Source: Eucalyptus grandis (Eukaryota; Streptophyta; Magnoliopsida; Myrtales; Myrtaceae). From it: a stretch of 64,000 nt of DNA. The translations under genes were made by a program, and so were the position numbers. The stretch spans positions 42,245,263 through 42,309,262 of the forward strand of contig NC_052622.1 in assembly GCF_016545825.1 (NCBI RefSeq). Reading direction: 5' to 3'. The notes beneath the pieces were generated by a model, which saw nothing but the letters and a program-made list of their open reading frames with translations, had not been told where the DNA came from and searched no databases. Below are positions 59,084-64,000 of the stretch, one piece after another; within the stretch, counting starts at the first letter, position 1; the number at the start of each line of letters is the position of its first letter.

Positions 59084-61150
59084 CTGTACAAAGTTATCCA
59101 ATTTAACCAGTTATAGGGGAATAAAAAAGCACACTGGCAATTACATGTGGCTGAAAGAAGAACCAAGTAGATAGGGTAACTATTTCGAATTAGGGGAAGA
59201 AGATTTACCTTAATCACTATCCAGTCTACCTCACAATCTTAAATATGATTGAACATATGACACCAAATATATGGCAACATAGGGAGTGATTTTAGATGCT
59301 AGTCGATTCCAAGCCTAATAGGCCACACATAAAACACGTTTTTTTCCCACTAATAGCCCAATACAAGTAGTAGTCTGCTGTTAGCGTAAATACACCAAAT
59401 CCATAGCCTATTGATAGCATGGTTTTTGAAGTACTAGACTTTTGCTAGCTGTTGAATCATTTTCATACATTTATATAAGGCCTATAGCAACTAAGAACAT
59501 ACATATGGAGAGAATGCTTCCATTTCTTGGCCTAGAACCAAGAAGTCGGGATTATGTTATAAAAACTCTATATTGGCAAATGAGAATCATATTTATGAAT
59601 GTAAATCCACCGTCTAGAATGCAGAAGACAATACCCCAGGAGGAGGCAAATGCAGCAACAATTAATCTCCTCAATCAACTGCTTCAATAAGAAGCAGAGT
59701 TCTCTCTCATGTGATTCATACAAAACCAGAAAAGTCTAATGGACTGTGACACAAAATTAAGAGAGGTGATGCCCAATAAAACAGAGATGTCTTACAAGAT
59801 CAATAAAAGGAAAAGCTACATTAAATATAGTTTTAGCTACGGAATGGTTCTACAACTAGACAATTACAAGGGTCACCTTCCCTACCATCGTTTATAATGC
59901 TATTAGAAGTTACATGCCTTGAATAAAGGTAAAGCATTTTAATCTTGAAATAACAGCAGAGTGTGTCGATTTTTTAAGATTGAGGCAGTGTACTATTGTG
60001 GTGGTTTTGGCAGGAATCTTGATAAAGACGTTTCGAAATGCATACAACCAAGGGGATCATACTGCACATTTGTCCATTCTGACTCCAAGATGCCAGTGTT
60101 TATAATCATTACAATTTGATACTGTAAGCTCTGACCTTATCAAACGCCAACGACTGCTGTCTTATTTGTCAAAGGGTGCATTAGACTGGTCTTATTAAAA
60201 GAAAAACCTTCTGCTAGAACACACTCAACTTCATCTTGCCTAAAGTCTTATTTTCCTCAAACAAAGTGGACAAGCCAAGAGCTTCCATCGCTGTTGCAAC
60301 ATCCTAACTAGCCAATGCCGATGCATCTAATCAACGGATGAAAATGCTATCTGCTCACATAAGCAACATGGGCGCCCCTATACTTTCACAACTGAATGCA
60401 CAAACTCAGGCACGGATAAACCCACTTCTTTTGTTGTCAGTACTACTCCTGGTTTTGCTAATGTTTCAAAAGGAGTAGTTAGGGAGAGATTAGCACATTG
60501 TGCTGACTTCAGTACGGAAACTTGCTTAGAGAGATCCAGGAGCCTTTGTTCGAATTGGGGCATTAGAGAGCTGTAAAATATGAGTTCTTGCTGAGATGAA
60601 GCAGGGCCTTCGATCTCCCTGCTTTTCCAAGCACTCTTTTTTATAGCATGTAGCAGGTTTAGCTCACCTGCTTTGTAAGAAAACTAGTCCCCAAATATAA
60701 ATTCAGTCTCATCACGAAATATACGAAGCTAAACGATTCCACGCCGGTGAAAATTCCGCCGAAAGGCAAAATTAAGGGCCTATTTTCTCACACTAAACCG
60801 ATCAAGGACAGAGCGAGGCCAATAGATCTCGACTCGCCATTACAACCTAGAAAGCTACTGCCGGCTTCGATTCCGAGGCTTCATCGACCCCGAAAATCGG
60901 CGGGAGCCGAGAATCGAGCACGGAAATCATCCCCTTTCCCTTTCCACGTGGTTCCGACACAAGCGAATTTACAGAATCGACCGCCGAAAAAAATTCAGGA
61001 AAGAGAAATCCAGCGCGAGAGTAACGACCGAAACGAGCGGATCCCGGAACGAGGTAAAAGAGAGCGCGATCGCAGATCCGATCGAGCGGATCTAATCGGA
61101 GACGGGAATGAGCGGAGAGGATCGAGTACGGCGGAGGCAAATCGGCGTAC
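59084..61150 (-). other. Probable 5'-UTR intron of the V-ATPase G gene
   Basis: On the minus strand a GTACGC donor after CCCCGTCAG and a TTGTACAG acceptor two bases before the start codon bound about 2.07 kb without supported coding sequence. Long leader introns near the 5' end often raise expression in plants; whether this one does so is inference. Confidence 0.6.
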
Positions 61151-61270
61151 CTGACGGGGCTCGGCGTCGCTGCGACTGGGAATTTCTTCGCGGAAATGGG
61201 AAGATGAGAGGACCTTTTTTTTTTTTTTTTTCTGATGGAATTCGCAGGACCGTGGCGAACGGAGAGTATG
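61151..61270 (-). promoter_or_regulatory. Probable leader exon of the V-ATPase G gene
   Basis: The sense strand reads from a CGCCACGGTCC segment through a poly-A-like run to GAGCCCCGTCAG, the proposed donor. The upstream edge (transcription start) was not determined. Confidence 0.45.
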
Positions 61271-62009
61271 GTGAATTAATACAATGAAAGCTTATCAATA
61301 TCCGGGAGAGATAACGCGCGGAAAATTGCATGAATCATCTCTTAATTTTGATTTCTTCAATATAACCCTAAATCTTTCATACATTTTTAATTTATTATTT
61401 ATTTTATGTGAAAATATTTAATATTTACCTATAAACTATAATTAATGAAATAATGGTATCTATTAAAAGTTCAAAAATCATATTAAACACCACATTGAAA
61501 TAAAATTTAAGAATTCTAATGAACAAATGAAAAGATTGGGAAACATACAGTAAATCTGGTCAAAGTTCATGGACCGTATTATAAATTTAGCCAAAATTTA
61601 AGAATTATTTATATAATTATCCCATTATGTTTTTCTTTAAAATTTTGAAATTATTGAAAGCTTCCCTAAACTTTTGAACTTTCAACAATCACAAATTGAT
61701 CCCATGAACTTTCAATACGATTAACATCTCATTTTATTTTCCATCTAACATCTACATACACATCAATTTTAGGGGATACATGTATACTTTTATATGCTTT
61801 TCAATTAAAAAATCTTTTGACCAAAAAAGAAAAAAAGAAAAAAATCTCTCTTTTACCTTTGATTTCTACTATAAAAAAAAAAAAAAAAACAAGGCATCTA
61901 AAGAAGCTGGATAAAAATAAATTAAATAAGTATTTATATCACTACAAAATAAATACTAATGATATATAAAAATAGAAGGGTCAATCGACAAAAATCGAAT
62001 AGTGATTAC
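61271..62009. other. AT-rich intergenic, no gene recognised
   Basis: AT-rich sequence upstream of the V-ATPase G gene; the part nearest 61271 probably includes its promoter. No coding signature. Confidence 0.5.
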
Positions 62010-62023
62010 ACATTTTTAAAGGT

Positions 62024-62170
62024 TTTTTTTTTTTTTTTTTCACCGCCTCCGTGTAGAACGTGGGAGTCGAAACCCACCCCGAAACTAAATCGTCTCCAAC
62101 CCTAACCCCTTTGAGAAAGTGGGGATTCGAACCCCCACCTCCCCCTTCCAAGTTGAAAGGCCCAATGGTT
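62024..62170 (-). mobile_element. tRNA-derived SINE, minus strand
   Basis: On the minus strand it has a strong B box, GGTTCGAATCCCC, about 60 bp from the 5' end and a long 3' A-run (the T-run at 62023-62040). A perfect 14-bp duplication ACATTTTTAAAGGT flanks it (62010-62023 and 62171-62184), so the insertion is fairly young. At 147 bp it is shorter than the SINE at 47931 and does not look like the same family. Confidence 0.8.
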
Positions 62171-62184
62171 ACATTTTTAAAGGT

Positions 62185-63870
62185 TAACTGATGCAAAAGC
62201 ATCATTAGATCAACAAAAAACACATAATGAGTAACCAATTTTTGTCACTTGATATTTTTGTGATTGATGAATTTTCCTATTTTATTTAATTTGTGATCAT
62301 CCTTTTTTCTTAAAACAACTTATTTAGGTCCATTTAAATGGCTACATTTATCAAATTTTAATAACTTTCTAATTATTATAGGTACTTTTTTTTTTGGTTA
62401 TTAGTCTTTTAGTGAATTTGGTTTTCTCCCATTTTTATATTTTCCTCATTTTTGTGGTAATTAAGGGTAGAAGAGAGGTTCTATATAAAAAATGATATAA
62501 AAATGAATTGTACATGCTAATAGAAAAAATAAAATACGGCTAACAACTATAACAAAATGAAAGTTTAATATGCATGTACTAGTTGAAAGTTCAAAGGCAA
62601 ATATGTATTACCCTCAAAGTTAGTATGAGCAACTGTGTAATTTTCCTTCACTTTTAGTAGTCGAGTGGTGTTTTTAGTAGTCAAGTGGTGTTCGGAGTTG
62701 ATTTTCACTCATTCAGATAATCCACCTTCCCAAGCAATCTTAAGAAGTATACTCTCCTATATTTGTCTGATGCATTCGAGATATTACTCTTAAAAGTGCT
62801 CCCCATAAGATTTGAATCCAAATGACAAACAGAGGAGTAAATTCCCTTATCATCTAAGCCAACACCTTATTGATATGTCCTACATTACCCAATCCGAAAA
62901 TGAAATTGATTAGCAAGTGTGAGAGTACTTAATTATATGACACTAAACAATGGGTATGTCTTAACGTCTTATAAACAATTATCAATCTTGAAATCAAGGG
63001 TCAGTTGAAATAAGAAATGAAGTTACAATCATCGCGAAGCGATCGGATAAATATGAAATGTATCTTCAAAACATCTAACCCAACACATGCCTTTTTTGTC
63101 GCGCTTTTGCCTCGAAGTTCGCTTACATGGCAAAAAGCACCCGATCCCAGTAAGTAAAAACACCTGGAAAGTGCCCCTTTTGCTGTCATAGTTTCCTCTT
63201 TTAAGGTGCAAAACGAAAGTACGACCCGGTAAAATAACGCAACAATGGATACATGTTTATCAGCGGCCGGCTCAGCTGGACTGGACCAGTTTCTCATCAA
63301 TCAGCAGCAGCATCAACCTTGGGGCGTCCCTTTCAATTGATGTGCACAAAGGAGCAAAAATCCCAGCAAAGAAGGCTGCTGGCAGCGTCGGTTTGGCTGT
63401 TCTCGGGATGAAGTTGACAACTGAGGTTCAGTCTGATCACGCCCTTTACAGTGCAGAACCAGCTTGCTCCATGCGAAGCCGCATAGCAATTTCGCAATCG
63501 CCTGCACATCCACAATCGTACAACCTTCGTCCGCGGCGCTACACGATGCGAACGTGGCCATCAGAGCTTCCCTACTTTTTTTGGGATCGTTTTCCCCTTA
63601 CGTGTCTAACCGAAACACCCCAGAAAGAAACGCCCCTCTATCTAATCTTTCAACCCCTCTTTTTTTATTATTCAAAATTTTCTGTTAGACCAACTCGAGC
63701 GATGTAAATCACATCCTTGTTAGCATGCCGGATCCCAGGCCTCTCCAAAGCAACCCTACCCCATTAGGCCCGATATGCATTCCACGTGCACCCAGTAAGA
63801 GCTTTCCCTCTCGAGGTTGTGCCCGCCCATTCAGCCCGTATTAGTTTCGGTCAGACCCGATCATGAAATC
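62185..63870. other. Intergenic, no gene supported
   Basis: AT-rich to about 63000, then more balanced. A minus-strand ORF at 63313-63561 (82 aa, with FASCSAADEGC near its start) and overlapping plus-strand ORFs at 63342-63707 lack a recognised family. They may be part of a repeat or of a transcript running out of the window. Confidence 0.4.
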
Positions 63871-63884
63871 AAGAATCATACATT

Positions 63885-64000
63885 AATTGTTATAACCTCC
63901 TCTCTTGTCTCACATCGCCTAGGGATGAAGGTTTTGGTTAGCTTATAAGGCTTTGGTCCCTCTAACTTGTGTAACGCGTTTTAAAGCCGTGAGGGAAAAG
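63885..64000. repeat. Fragment of a widespread plant repeat, cut by window end
   Basis: The segment with CTCACATCGCCTAGGGATGA, CTTATAAGG, CTCTAACTTGTGTAACGCG and TTTTAAAGCCGTGAGGG resembles a repeat end seen often in plant genomes (from memory). Element class unresolved because the rest lies outside the window. Confidence 0.35.

Overview
The window looks like nuclear DNA of a woody core eudicot. The genes have many small GT-AG introns, AT-rich intergenic DNA, (GA)n/(CT)n-rich 5' leaders and plant-specific families: a plant P58IPK, a G-lectin SD2-type receptor kinase, a LUL-type E3 ligase and a V-ATPase G subunit with an intron in its 5' leader. A Myrtales species such as Eucalyptus is my guess from general repeat style, not a demonstrated assignment. 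I see no CRISPR array, bacterial operon, tRNA gene or rRNA gene.

Region 1-22,080 is a segmental-duplication array. Three units end in copies of the same sequence: the 3' end of a G-lectin receptor-like kinase (RLK), followed by the proximal promoter of the P58IPK co-chaperone gene. Unit 1 (about 1-5,093) and unit 3 (about 10,750-22,080) share a long upstream block and the same internal deletion of the RLK. Unit 2 (about 5,436-10,180) keeps an almost full-length but frameshifted RLK pseudogene. Only unit 3 still reaches the intact P58IPK gene. Unit 3 also carries three insertions missing from unit 1: a 3.27-kb TG...CA element with 5-bp target duplication (probable solo LTR), a 2.1-kb hAT-like element holding two captured host-gene fragments (a chloroplast-type cyclophilin and a peroxisomal-type ascorbate peroxidase), and a 0.75-kb hAT-like MITE.

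Region 22,081-45,100 holds three intact genes. P58IPK/DNAJC3-like (+, nine exons, 488 aa) is an ER-lumen TPR/J-domain co-chaperone. A WDR20/creC-like WD40 gene (+, eleven exons, about 578 aa) follows. A RING-CH (MARCH-type) membrane E3 ligase (-, eight coding exons, 514 aa) is convergent with it, and a 572-bp Mutator-like MITE lies between them.

Region 45,100-64,000 is mostly AT-rich intergenic DNA. It carries a hAT-like MITE, a TIR element with 9-bp target duplication, two tRNA-derived SINEs and two minus-strand genes: a LUL/LOG2-like RING ubiquitin ligase (370 aa) and V-ATPase subunit G (110 aa).

The genes do not form a pathway. Two of the five intact genes are E3 ubiquitin ligases, and WDR20-type proteins are known elsewhere as deubiquitinase cofactors; I treat the clustering as coincidence. 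Exon borders come from reading splice sites and checking phase across every junction. All five coding sequences close in frame.
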